Source of the DNA: Ricinus communis
Lineage: Eukaryota; Streptophyta; Magnoliopsida; Malpighiales; Euphorbiaceae
NCBI RefSeq assembly: GCF_019578655.1
Contig: NC_063265.1
Coordinates: forward strand, 18,276,285 to 18,340,284
Reading direction: 5' to 3'
DNA length: 64,000 nt
Positions within the stretch are counted from its first letter, which is position 1, and every line of letters begins with the position of its first letter. The notes under the pieces were generated by a model. That model was not told the DNA's origin and did not search any database. It worked only from the letters and a program-made list of their open reading frames with translations. Positions 11,231-22,802 of the stretch are shown here, piece by piece. A program made the position numbers and the translations under genes.

Positions 11231-13529
11231 TGCCGTGATTTTTTCATCATCCATGTTATGTGCATTTACATTTAATCATTGGGCATATGATGGTATATCA
11301 ATGATATTTTTATTTTATGAGAACATATATATATTAATTATAAGTAGAGAATAAGAAGCATGATATTAGATTATTAATTTAGATAAGTTGATTAAGTACT
11401 TGGGTTATGTGTATTAAGCCTTAAGACTTAATTGAACCAATAGTTGAAGGTTGGGTAAATAGATTGGACTTAAAAGATACAATTAAAAGTCAGTACCTAT
11501 ATATGGTTAGTAAGAATTAATTTAGGGTGATAAAAATAGTTTAGTAGGTGGTGGCATTAAGAGAGGAATATTGGAAATTGGAACCATGAGTAAGCTCATT
11601 TTACCTCTTCATTTCTCTAAAATTCGTACATGGCCAAAAACACAAAATTTGGAATAAGAGAGAGGAGTGGAATACCTAGAAAAACTTAAGATTAAGATAG
11701 GTTTTTGCCAACTATTGAAGGAGCCAAGCTAAAGCTAAAGGATTTAAGCATATTAGCAACCCAAAAGCTGAAATTGGTAAGTTGTTACTTGAGTGTTATT
11801 AATTTGTCATTAGGGTTCATGATTACAAATTGGAAAAACTTTATTTGATGCTCTCATTGATTAATTAAAGGTCTGATTATCATGAATTAGTAGAGTATTG
11901 AATGATTGCATAAAGATTAAGCTTGATTTAAGTTTAAGTATGTTAAGATAGAAAACTGTCAAAATTCCAGCAACCTTGATGTTCTGTATTTTAGGCATAA
12001 CATGGGTTATATAAGTCCAAATTAAGCTTAATTGGTGTCTATGGAAATTTTAAAGAATCCTCTATAACTTTGTAGTTTTGTGATTTTGCTATTTTTGCCG
12101 TTTTGGTTGCTTAAATTGAGCAAACAGATTGCTGCTCGGGTACAACTAGCTGTATGACCCTTGCTCAGTAATTTGAAAATAATTAAATCTATAGAAGTCG
12201 GAATTAAGTAATTCTTCTTGGAGATGAAACTAGATGCATAAATGGATATGTCTATTTAATATGAGATTTTTGTATTAAGCCAATTTTTCCCAGCAATAAA
12301 TATACCTTGGTACTAAATTCTGTCTAGAAAACAGAAATGTTGGAGATTAGTTTTATGCAATTTATTGATGTTAATTTGAGTTAAATTGGTATTTAACTAG
12401 ATGGGAAATGTTTATAGGATATTAAAACAGTAATTGAGAGTCTTAGAGGAAGAGTTAGACCTATGAATTAGAGAGGGGATGATCTTGTAATGCATTAGAA
12501 CTCGCATTTACATGAATATTTGTAATATGCATGAAATGTGAATTGATGAATGTGTTGACAGGTACTCAAATGCCTGGAAAGGAAGTTGTGGAGAAAGGAG
12601 GTTCTTATATGCTAAAGGAATAAGTATATTTTAAGTAAGTAAATAGTTAATATTTGCTATGTTCATATATTTAATCAAATGTTCCGCAAATGGTTGCGTT
12701 TGCTTAATATTGTTTATGTTTGAATGACTGAGATGGAAATGATTGGTGTTGAGTAGAACAATTGTTATTACTGAAATATGATATAAGTGAAATGATTGAA
12801 TTGTGATGTTAAGTGCATATGTGCATGTGAATGGTGGATTCCCCTATAAAAAAAAAGATATATATATAAAGCCTTGGGAGGCTAAAGCCTAGAGAGGCTA
12901 TAAAAGTGTATAATGTGAGATGAGGCGAGGCCTTACGTGTGTGATATGTGAGGATGAGGTGGAGCAGCACATTAAAGGGGATCCACAAGCCGTGAGAACT
13001 AACCATAATTGTTGAATTGTATTTCTTCTATGATGGTTGTAATGAATTGAGTAGAATGGTATGACTTTATACCTAAACTATGAATATCATGGAAAGTTAT
13101 GTGATTGGGTGGAAATTGTATTAAGTGTATGTGATATAGATTATGTTGATTATTTATTTACTGAAATGGGAGGCTCACCCTCTCCAAAATTTTTCTTTTC
13201 AGGTTTGTAAATAGTAATGCATCCGTTGGTTGTATGCGAAGTCTTGCTTTTAGCCCAAGTTGGGCCAGTTTTGTGAAGTCTCCTCCCGATGCATTTTTGT
13301 ATGCAGTTATGTGATATATATGGAAGTATGCCTTATAAGGCATAAGAAGATGTTTGTAATACTTGTTAAATGATGTTTAAGTATAATCATATGGTTATAT
13401 GTTAATAACCTTGTGTCTGGATTCTTAACAACCTACATATTGACCTATCTACCCGTAGTATATATTCTACGACGCTTGTATGCTTCCCCGGCTAATGTTT
13501 ATTGGTTAACATGTGATGGGGGTGTTACA
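11231..13529 (+). repeat. 3' LTR of the nested Ty3/Gypsy element
   Basis: Starts TGCCGTGATT and ends GTTACA. It is preceded by the purine-rich run gagagaaaagaagata (11213-11228), the likely plus-strand primer. It is nearly identical to 4091-6393 over its first 800 bases. Confidence 0.92.
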
Positions 13530-15770
13530 CGAAGTACTTCATTAGAACCCTAATCCCAACATTAACATCTCGATTGATTCTCAACACTGACATCTTGACT
13601 AATTTCAACTCTAACATCTCGACTAATCTCATTCCAATAATAGAATCGACCAAGGTCCTTAACTTCGCCACTTACTTAATGTTCAACAATGTTCCTTTAT
13701 CGATGCTTTTGGCTCTCTTATTGCAATAATGCTACGCAGCGACGACGAAGGACCTTACCTGGTCCGGTCCAACAGGTTCCAAATAAAGGCGCGGCGCCCG
13801 GTGAGAGTACTGTGACTGCTGGACCTTTATGCCCGCGCTCTCTAAGCCCAGAGGATGCTTCTTGACTGCAAGCTCTAAACTTTCCTTTTAAAATTTATCC
13901 ATTTACTCTTTTCCATCACTCTTGGTTTATACTAATGTGCATGCTCATCATCAAACTAATGTGCCAATGTCTGTCATCCCATCCCGCAATGCAATGATAA
14001 ATCAATGATAAAGGAAGAATATACATGAATAGTAATTAAAAAGCATAATACATATGAATAATAATTAAATGAATAATTAAACTTGCAATAAAATAATCAC
14101 AATTATTCAAAATTTGCTCGACACAAGCCATAACCGATATATGACTTTAACTCACGCCTTTAGCGACCTTTTATCTCCTACCGATGCTCTGTGATGTGAG
14201 AGCGAGCATAATGGATTATCTAATCATGGAAAACAATTTATCAATAATAATCCTAGTCTAGATTCCTAGGATTGATTGTGAATCTCCTACTAATTAACGA
14301 AATTTGGCGTAAGCTCCCCTACACGGACATTTACGTAACGTCAGGACCGGTAGACCTGAAATATCAATAATTTAATACAATGAGTCGGGGTCCCAAGAGA
14401 CTTCACTATTTTTCCGACTTCCGCAAGACAAATGATCACGACTATATAGCTATAGCAGCAATCAAGGCACCAAATATTTTAACACACAAATATTATCTAA
14501 TACTCAACACAAATCAATAAGCATATAATAAACCAGAGAATTCCAAAACCTACGGGCTAAAGAAAAATTACCAAGACGCTCGATCGCTCGGTCGATTCGC
14601 CTCCATCCGCCGGAGTCCGATCGACGATCTGAATACACCATCGGACTTGAAACAATGCGCTGATGACGATTCCTGCTTTCAATTTTTCAACCCGACCCTC
14701 AATCAACCAGAGGGATTTACGAACGATCTCGACCGTCAATTTACAAACGGAGTTCGATAGCCACGAAATCGGTGCCATTAAGCGAGGAGAGTTGGATCGT
14801 CGATCATCCATCCGGAGCTTGTCGAAAAGCCGAAAACATCGCTGCCAACACCTCCCGAACTCCTCGCCGACGCCACCACCAAAAGGAAGCCCTCAACTCA
14901 CTGGTAAAAGCAGGGCCGAGCGATCGCCTTTTTTTCGGCTCCCTAACACCGTCGCTCGGCTCGCCAGTCCTTCCCTGCCTGCTTCTTTCCTTCTCTTTCT
15001 TCTTTTCTTTCTTCTTTCTTTTCTTTCTTTTCCTCTCCATATCTGCTTTTGGTCCCTCAACTTTTCTAATTACTAACAATTTCGTCTAGCAAAATTTTCA
15101 GTTAATCCTTAAACTTTTCTTTAGCCTTTCAATTAAACCCCTAACTATTTAATTTGGGCCAAATTAGAATTATTGAAAATATATAATTACATATACACTC
15201 TTGCTTTTAAATATAAAATTACCGAAAAGCCCTTGCCAACATATTTAATTACAAAAATACCAAACATACAATTTCCGTTAAAACCCCATAATAATAAAAT
15301 TATACTTTTAATTCTCATTCCAAAATAAATTTTCAATTTAGTCCTAACATACAATTAATTTAATTAATCAATTTGCTAACTATTTTCCAACTTAAAATTT
15401 AATACCACTAGGTAATTAAAATACCAATTTTTCCAAATTTTTTTTTATAAAAACATCATTTACAGATTCTTCCATAAGTTTTCAATATATATAATTTTAT
15501 TTATATATATGCATTTGGGAGAAATTTAGAATAACCAAAAATATAATTTATTTCTCAAAGAATTTACTTAATTAATTTCTTAAAAATTCAAACTAATAGG
15601 ATATAGAAAATACTCCTTTATTTGTCTAGCATTAGAATTCAAAATTGTATTTAAATTATTTTAATTGAATCAAATAAAAAAATAAAGTTAAAATTAATTT
15701 AAATAAAAATTTATTTTATTAATCATTATTAATATTATCTTTATTAAGGAAAAAAATTCCGGGTATTACA

Positions 15771-16650
15771 ATTTGTACAATAAAAATGATATATTTTGTT
15801 AATTTTAAAATATTTCTGAAAAGTTTCTAATAAAATAGTGCAAGTTTGAAGTTTTAAAATTATTGAATGGGCTCCTTAATACATGAAGAAAATTTAAATT
15901 CGGATGTAAATTTCTTGTTTAAAAGGACAAAGGAAAGCTAACGTCATATAACAAATTTAATAATTATAATGAATTCAAGATTAAATTGCACATGATATTA
16001 ATAAAATAAAAATTTAATTTTTAAATTAGCTATATAATATTTTTATATTTTTATATTAATTTAATAACATAACGAAAAAAATAATTATTATATTTACTAG
16101 AAACTATTTAATAATTTTTTAATATTTATTGGATTCTAACAAACAACACTTATATTTAGGAAGAGCAGCGAATCTCACGAGGCGAGGCAAATTGTAACTA
16201 TCCATTCATTAATAAATGTCAAACGGACCGGTAGCAACTCATGAAGAAATAAATTAGTGGTACTTTTATCACTTTAATTTTTAATTTAATTTAATAAAAA
16301 TTTAAATTATTATTTTTAATAATACTAAAATATATATAAACATATGAATATATAAAACAAATACACGTTAAAATGAATTTAAATGTTAAAAAAATATATT
16401 AACTATTTATTAAATAAGTTGAACTATCAACTTTTTGTAAAATCTCGTATTTTTTATTAATTGACATTTGTAATTGGTCAAAGTTAAAAAATAAAAAAAT
16501 AATTAAAACTATTGATACTTATTAAAATAAAAATAAAAATGCACCAATATCAATTAAATCTAAATAACTTTTTATTTTTTATATTTAAATATTTATTAAG
16601 ATTTTGTTTATTATACTAATGATACGCTTTATAATAAAAAAAAATTAAAA
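15771..16650. other. AT-rich spacer upstream of the VTC2-type gene
   Basis: No coding signal is seen. It is poly-A/T rich with scattered short repeats. The more balanced sequence from about 16660 onward is probably promoter of the next gene. Confidence 0.6.
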
Positions 16651-16916
16651 TGTTAAAATGGTTCCCTTAATTACAATTAAGAAGGGCTATTTGATTCACA
16701 GTGTGTTTGGTAGTTTGGCAACAAATACTGCAGCCACAAAAGCCCAAATTTTTGCAGTTCCAGGCAATTTCTTAAAACAAAAGAAAGAAAGCATAGTGGT
16801 CCTCCAATCCGTACCGCCTTCGTTGGTCCCTCTCCGACGAACCCCTTGTTGGGCGTTTTGATTTGAAAAACAACTGTAGCACCACTCCTACTTCTTGTTT
16901 TCTCTCGCTTTTTATC

Positions 16917-16923
16917 TATATAA
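16917..16923 (+). promoter_or_regulatory. TATA box of the VTC2-type gene
   Basis: TATATAA follows a pyrimidine-rich stretch and precedes a CT-rich leader (acttcttacacacaccc). A start of transcription near 16945-16955 would give a leader of about 500 bases, long enough to hold the conserved uORF. Confidence 0.5.
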
Positions 16924-17137
16924 CCACCATCTCCTCTTCCACTTCTTACACACACCCAGACCCCTTTTATCTTCCCTTATCAAATTCAAAACAACCCACT
17001 TCAGAAAAGAAAAGCAATCCAGGTACGCATAAGTTTATTTGTGATTTGGTGAAAAGGGTAGGAGTTAGTTTTACCAAAAGAGCGATAATTTTTTTTGTTG
17101 GAGGGTAATACCCGGGGGTAGACAAGTTGTAGACATC

Positions 17138-17329
17138 ACGGCTATACACGGAGTAACTCGGCCTCTAGTTCATTTCCATGCAGTACGACGTAAGGGTTGT
17201 GTAATTGAGAGCAGCAACCCTTCGCCGCACGGCGGGCGTGGTGCTTTGCCTTCTGAAGGCGGCAGTCCTTCCGACCTCCTTTTTCTCGCCGGTGGTGGTT
17301 ATTTTCTTGCTCTGAGTGTTTTCTTTTAA
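17138..17329 (+). CDS. Conserved peptide uORF of VTC2/GGP, ACG-initiated
   Basis: Reading from ACG at 17138 gives 63 codons and a TAA at 17327-17329. The peptide contains HFHAVRRKGCVIES, then NPSPHGGRGALPSEGGSPSD and LLFLAGGGYFLA, the strongly conserved uORF peptide known upstream of plant GDP-L-galactose phosphorylase genes. In that family the uORF starts at a non-AUG codon and lowers translation of the main frame when ascorbate is high. It lies 122 bases before the main ATG and in a different frame. No ATG opens this frame within it, so initiation at ACG is inferred from the family. The frame remains open for some distance upstream. Confidence 0.88.
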   Translation, partial: TAIHGVTRPLVHFHAVRRKGCVIESSNPSPHGGRGALPSEGGSPSDLLFLAGGGYFLALSVFF

Positions 17330-17451
17330 TGTTTATACATTGAATAGCTGCAAGGAAAATAAAAGAAGAAAAGTTACCTTTTTTTCTAGAGGTATTAGAT
17401 TTCTCTATTAAGTACAATTTATTGCGGTTTTGAGAATTTTTAAAAGTAAAG

Positions 17452-17884
17452 ATGAGTGGTAAGTTCATGTTAAGTATCAAGAGAGTTCCTACTGTCGTTT
17501 CCAATTTCCAAAAAGATGAGGCCGAAGATGGTGGTAAAAAGAGTGGGGGCTGTGGCCGTAATTGCCTTCAGAAATGCTGCATTCAAGGTATTTCTTGAAA
17601 GAAAGGATCTTGTTGCCTTTTGACATTTTGTGGTTTTGATGGGTACTTTGTGCAATTTTGATTTATATGAGTCTTGTTTTATGATTTGGATATGTTTATT
17701 GTTCGCTGCCTGGATAGGTGCAAAGCTCCCTTTGTATGCTTTCAAGAGAGTGGACAAGATTGTTAGCGAGAAGGAGGTGATTGAACATGAGAATACTGAG
17801 CCTCCTGTAGCATTCCTCGACTCGCTCCTTCTTGGGGAGGTATAACTTTTAAGCCAAATTATGAATGAAGAATAAAAGATTGCT

Positions 17885-17922
<38 letters not shown>

Positions 17923-19625
17923 TTTAATCTTTTCTATCTATTGTTAGTTGAAGCAATGATTTTCGGAGCTAAAAAATTTCTATATTGCTTGGTTCTTTTC
18001 AGTGGGAGGAACGTGTGCAGAGAGGCCTCTTTCGTTATGATGTAACAGCCTGTGAAACCAAGGTCTATATTCATATTTATGATATTTCTCTGCTAGTTTA
18101 GCTTGCAACTTGAACTAAAAAACTCTGAAATATGGTGTTTACTAAATTTGGGATATAAGATCTGTGCATATTCTGTGATGATATTTGTTTTAGGTGATCC
18201 CTGGCCAGTATGGTTTCATTGCTCAGCTGAACGAGGGCCGTCACTTGAAGAAGAGGCCAACTGAATTTCGGGTTGACAAGGTTCTCCAGCCCTTTGATGG
18301 GAACAAATTTAACTTCACTAAAGTTGGCCAAGAAGAGGTGCTATTCCAGTTTGAAGCAAGTGAGGATGGTGACATTCAGTTCTTCCCAAGTGCCCCTATC
18401 GACCTTAAGAATTCTCCGAGTGTGGTGGCCATTAATGTATGTTATTGATTTTTGTGTTAAATGATTGTTATTCAGTATTTTATGGAACTGAGATTTTATC
18501 ATGTTGATTTTTGACCTTTGTTGTGCTGATGTAACAGGTTAGTCCTATAGAGTATGGGCATGTGTTGTTGATTCCACGTATTCTGGAGTGCTTGCCACAG
18601 AGGATTGACCGTGAGAGCTTATTGCTTGCACTTTACATGGCAGCTGAAGCTGGGAATCCATACTTCCGTTTGGGTTACAACAGCTTGGGTGCATTTGCTA
18701 CCATAAATCACCTTCATTTCCAGGTTTGTATCCACCTAAACTCTGGCTACAATGAACTTGAATTTGGAGTCTCCATATCAATATCACACTCAATTAGTTA
18801 GTGAAACATTAATGATGAAGAAAGAAAAAGCTTGACCACACTTATCAAAGTGAAAAAAGCAAGAAATTCTTGAAAAGCAATTTTATCATTCCCCTGGAAC
18901 AGGCTTACTACTTAGCTATGCAATTTCCTATTGAGAAGGCGCCCACTAACAAGATTGCCACTTTGGATTCTGGGGTCAAAATCTCTGAGCTCGTGAATTA
19001 CCCTGTCCGAGGCCTTCTATTTGAGGATGGAAATACTCTGCAAGATTTATCCAGTACCATCTCAGATGCTTGTATCTGCCTTCAAGATAACAGTATACCA
19101 TACAATGTGCTCATCTCTGATTGTGGAAAGCGTTTATTTCTTTTGCCACAGGTAATGAACAGGAAACATGGTGGAGGTGATTCTGTTTTACTCCTTGATA
19201 TGTCATTAAATGCTTGATTTATATTTATGTTATTAATGTTAAACAAAATGGGTCAACAGTGTTATGCAGAGAAACAAGCTCTTGGGGAAGTGAGTCCTGA
19301 ACTTCTTGAGACCCAAGTGAACCCAGCTGTGTGGGAAATTAGTGGCCATATGGTGCTGAAAAGGAAGGAGGACTATGAGGAGGCATCAGAGGAGAATGCT
19401 TGGAGGCTGCTTTCCGAGGTTTCTCTCTCTGAGGCTAGATTCCAGGAAGTGAATGCTCTCATCTTTGAAGCTATCTCCTATGCTGGTAGTGGCAGCGACC
19501 ATGAAGCTCAGAATGTCCTGCTGGAAGATAAAAATGTCAAGTCTGCTGAAGAAGTTGATGCCATTAATCAAAGCTCGCACCACACTATGGTGACTGGAAA
19601 TCAAGAATGCCTCATTCAGCAGTAA
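17452..19625 (+). CDS. VTC2: GDP-L-galactose phosphorylase (VTC2/VTC5 type)
   Basis: Catalyses phosphorolysis of GDP-L-galactose, the controlling step of the plant Smirnoff-Wheeler ascorbate pathway; cytosolic and nuclear in known homologs. Seven coding exons: 17452-17587, 17718-17839, 18003-18062, 18194-18436, 18538-18723, 18903-19151 and 19260-19625, all with GT-AG introns and intact frame, giving 453 residues. Family blocks include IKRVPTVVSNFQ at the start, RGLFRYDVTACETKVIPG, PTEFRVDKVLQPFDGNKFNF, the HIT-type active site HLHFQ at about residues 245-249, LLPQCYAEKQALGEV and EISGHMVLKRKEDYE. The first ATG (17452) has a good context. A second in-frame ATG at 17467 gives MLSIKRV, closer to known starts, so the true start may be 15 bases downstream. 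Expression is probably controlled by the uORF at 17138-17329. Confidence 0.96.
17887..17922. repeat. (TTA)n microsatellite in VTC2 intron 2
   Basis: About twelve ATT/TTA units about 50 bases after the exon 2 donor. They lie in the intron and do not affect coding. Confidence 0.9.
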
Positions 19626-22600
19626 GGTTTGTCTGGGATGGACAGACTAGTTATGTCGTGTTCTTATGGTTAATAACATAGTATGGGATATTGAATTAGT
19701 AACTATATTACTGCCTGAGTGGGTTCCAGCAGTGGCCTAAAGAAGCAAACTAGGTTTGCATTGTAAGTCTTGGTTTGCCTTTTTGTGTAATCAGCACCAT
19801 TTGTGCTGTGTATTCAGCATACTGGCAATGTAATTTCCTATTTGTATTGGTTTATGCAAATATTATTATGCTACGGGATGTTTGCTGTTATGAAGCAGCT
19901 TATGTGAATAATGCCCATGTCTTTGGTTTATGCAATGCAATTTATATCAGGTTGCTGGCTTCAGAGGAGATATGAATCATTTCTATCTAATTGAAAAAGT
20001 TTTTTGTGAACCATCAGGATCACTTTAGTTTCATGCCTCCTATGGTTATTTCTACTGCAGGATCATTATTGATAAAAAAAATGTTTTCTGGACAGATGAT
20101 AGGTAATATATGCCTAATCAAAATTTAAACAAATGAACATCAAGGTGATGCCTTTCAGCTGTCATGGCTTATACATGAGTTGACTGACTATTGATTTCAT
20201 CACTTAATTAAATTTTTAAAAAATAAAGTGTCAATAATAAACAAATCAGGCACAAAATGTTTTAATAAAATAGAGAAACTAATTAGCATGTGGGGAATCT
20301 CATTGCTAATTTTCTGTATGATTGCTTTTCTTGCAAGTCCTTTCCAACTACTCCTTATAGTGACTTAATTAAGAAAAATATTTATGATGATTGAGCAGTT
20401 TTAATTTTATATTTAAGCTTTCCCTCTCAACATATCATTATTATTATTTTAATCTTCTGCAACATGTTAATATAATGTCTACTTAGTTTGCTACTCCAAC
20501 TATGTGAGATTTAGAATATAATTTTTCATTAAGTAGATGATATAAGTAATTCTTATACTAGTGTCCAATAATAAATTATTACACCCTAGTTAATTATTTT
20601 TCTAAAATAATGGTGGTAGTACTAAAAATAAATATTAATGTAATTTCTTATTTTGTAAATTTTTTTTTTTGAAGATGTAATTATTATATTTGATGACAAC
20701 ATTAAAATATGTAAATAAATTATTAAATTATATATATAGGAAATATTATTATTTTCAGATACAAAGATCATTGTCTAATTAGAATCAGTCAATAATCAGT
20801 AATTTTTAATAACCTTATAATCTATAGAGTCTTATTTAATTTTAAAATAAATAATCATGCTCAACACCTTTTTTTTGATAAGTACAAATTCATCTGATCT
20901 GACAAGGAAACACCAGAGCCCCAACTGGTGTTTTGATAATTTCAGTATTCTAGAGTGCAAAAAACTGAAGAAAGCAAGTAGCACTTAAAGCTGTCACAAG
21001 AAGATAATAAAACAATTACATACTGAAAATCCTATGATATTCAGAACCTCAAAAACAAAGTTATCAACCCAGGGACTACGTACTCGGAACCAAGTTACCC
21101 GGGCTTGCTGTTGCTGCTATGGAAAAAAAATTTAACCACTCAACTATACCAGTAAGTATGTAGAGAGCGAAGAGACATGAAGAATTATTAAGAAGTCATA
21201 TTGGGAAGAGACTGGAAAATACAGAAGACTGGAAAGAATTATGAGAAGTCATAGTGGCAGCAGCAGAAAATAGAAACATGAAAAGACAAATAATGTGGCA
21301 TATCTTACTCCATTTTAGCCAATCAGAGAACTATGGTTCTCATATACAAAAGAAGATGTAAAGCAAGCAAAAACTGGTAAAAATATCACTAGGAATGAAT
21401 TTGAACTGTCATATTCAAAACCATTTACACTACTTTTAACTCTCACATGTGATAATACAAAAATTACCTTCACTATGGATGAGAACTTCCATGCAAGCTA
21501 TCAACAAGGAGCGCATACCATCTAAAAAAGTAAAGGACAGGTATCAATGACTGACAAAATACTAAAGCAAATTGATGAATCTAATGAAGGGCAGTTGAGA
21601 ATCTTCATGTACCCAAAACTAACCAATGAAATACAAACCAACATGTCATCCAGATGTCAGCAGTAAACCACACAATTGTTGAGTCATAAGGCGGTGAGCA
21701 ATTAATCAAACTGAACCAGTCTTTTGATGACTCGGATTGCAAATTTAGTTTGAACTTGAACATATTTCCTCACTCCTTTTCATATAGGATGCAACCAGCT
21801 CTACAACTTGGTGAAGTCAAGCAGGAAGGAGTTTCAACTCAAAATGTTCTGCACATGCAATAGGGATGAAGAATCCTTAGAGCGGCGCTGAACGATCCTT
21901 TTATATGGCATTCAGTTCCTGCCCCAACATAAAATTTCTTTGCACATTGTGTTAGGGTCTTCCTGTTATCACCAATACTTAAACCAGTTTCTGAAGATAA
22001 TCAGTTGTCTGCCTTTGTCTCGAAAAGGTAAAGAGCTCGCAATGCTCCTGGCAAAAACAAAGAGGAGATATGGTAATAGCTCAGTGAGTTAAGAAATCTT
22101 CAATAGAAAAACAAAAGAAAGGAAAAAGAAAGGGCAGCATTATCCATATATATGATTGCTAGTAATACAGAACAGTCTTCACCTTGCTTGCTATTCATAA
22201 ACGCCTTCATATAACTGACTGCACGACTTCCGAAACATAATATAAGGTTAAACAAGGCAAAAGAGTGTCTTGGAAAGAGGTTGGGAATGTTCACCAAGAA
22301 GAACTTTCTCTAAAATTGAATAGAGGAACCTCTCATGGGATTCCACTAAATCCTCTAGAGTCCTTGCTACTTCCATGTCAACTCAAAATCCTGATCATTA
22401 ACACCACAAAGACTCAAAACCTGAAACAATATTGCAAGTTTGCATCAAAATGATTCATCTCATCCCAAAGAACCTGGTGTCACCTGGATGTTGAAAGTAA
22501 CTGCAACTTGCATCATAGTAAATGCATAAGTAACACATTCTGGTTGCATTGTCTTCCAAGCACCAATGAATCCATGCTTTACTCATCTCAGCTTCCACAG

Positions 22601-22802
22601 ATAATTAAATATTCTCAGTAACCTTGTTTACCAAACACTGTAACATCTATGGAACTCTAACATCAGTTTCCAAATGGAATGCATGCCATCCTCTATCTCA
22701 GGTGTATACGTATGCTAAGGTACAAAATTGTAAGCAAGCACTAATTAAAGTCATTACACAGGAATGACATAGTAAAGAATTTCCAGAAAACAGGAGACAA
22801 AT
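19626..22802. other. 3' flanks of VTC2 and the convergent TAF1C-like gene
   Basis: From 19626 the VTC2-type 3' UTR probably runs some 300-400 bases. The middle (20150-20870) is AT-rich spacer. 20900-22800 is less AT-rich and transcribed-looking but I see no frame with family signature on either strand. It may hold the 3' UTR of the minus-strand gene ending at 22803. Confidence 0.5.

Larger units (their letters stand above)
4091..13529 (+). mobile_element. Ty3/Gypsy chromovirus-type LTR retrotransposon (Tekay/Del-like), coding-defective
   Basis: Two long direct repeats (4091-6393 and 11231-13529) flank a 4.8-kb internal region with, in order, gag, protease, reverse transcriptase, RNase H, integrase and chromodomain remnants. 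Long LTRs over 2 kb, pol order with integrase last, and a C-terminal chromodomain point to the Tekay/Del chromovirus lineage. Every coding segment is broken by stops and mostly one-base indels, so no polyprotein can be made. A primer-binding site follows the 5' LTR and a purine-rich tract precedes the 3' LTR. I see no clear target-site duplication (ggact before, cgaag after). The element sits inside an older solo LTR of opposite orientation. Confidence 0.92.
3590..15770 (-). mobile_element. Solo LTR of a Ty3/Gypsy element (minus), split by a nested insertion
   Basis: Read on the minus strand, the LTR begins at 15770 with TGTAATACCCGG, a common plant Ty3/Gypsy LTR start. It runs to 13530, is interrupted by the 4091-13529 element, resumes at 4090 and ends near 3590 with GGGGTTGTGACG, preceded by the typical LTR tail wording ATTCTCTAGTGCC (3619-3635). 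Joined length is about 2.74 kb. The flanks attta (3585-3589) and atttg (15771-15775) match at 4 of 5 bases, a likely eroded target-site duplication. No internal domain or second copy is present, hence solo. The 13720-13860 and 14560-14960 parts are GC-richer than their surroundings; open frames of up to 137 codons there look incidental. Confidence 0.65.

Noticed and set aside
4091..13529. Target-site duplication around the inner retrotransposon
   Set aside because: Bases at the two edges (ggact and cgaag) do not match; a nearby shared actt is offset from the LTR ends and too short to count.
14557..15089. Overlapping open frames of 84-137 codons on both strands
   Set aside because: They lie in the GC-richer part of the solo LTR, include Arg/Ser/Phe runs from a pyrimidine tract, and match no family I recognise.
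21060..21115. GC-richer stretch resembling a tRNA-like or repeat motif
   Set aside because: No cloverleaf with a T-loop GTTCGANNC could be formed.
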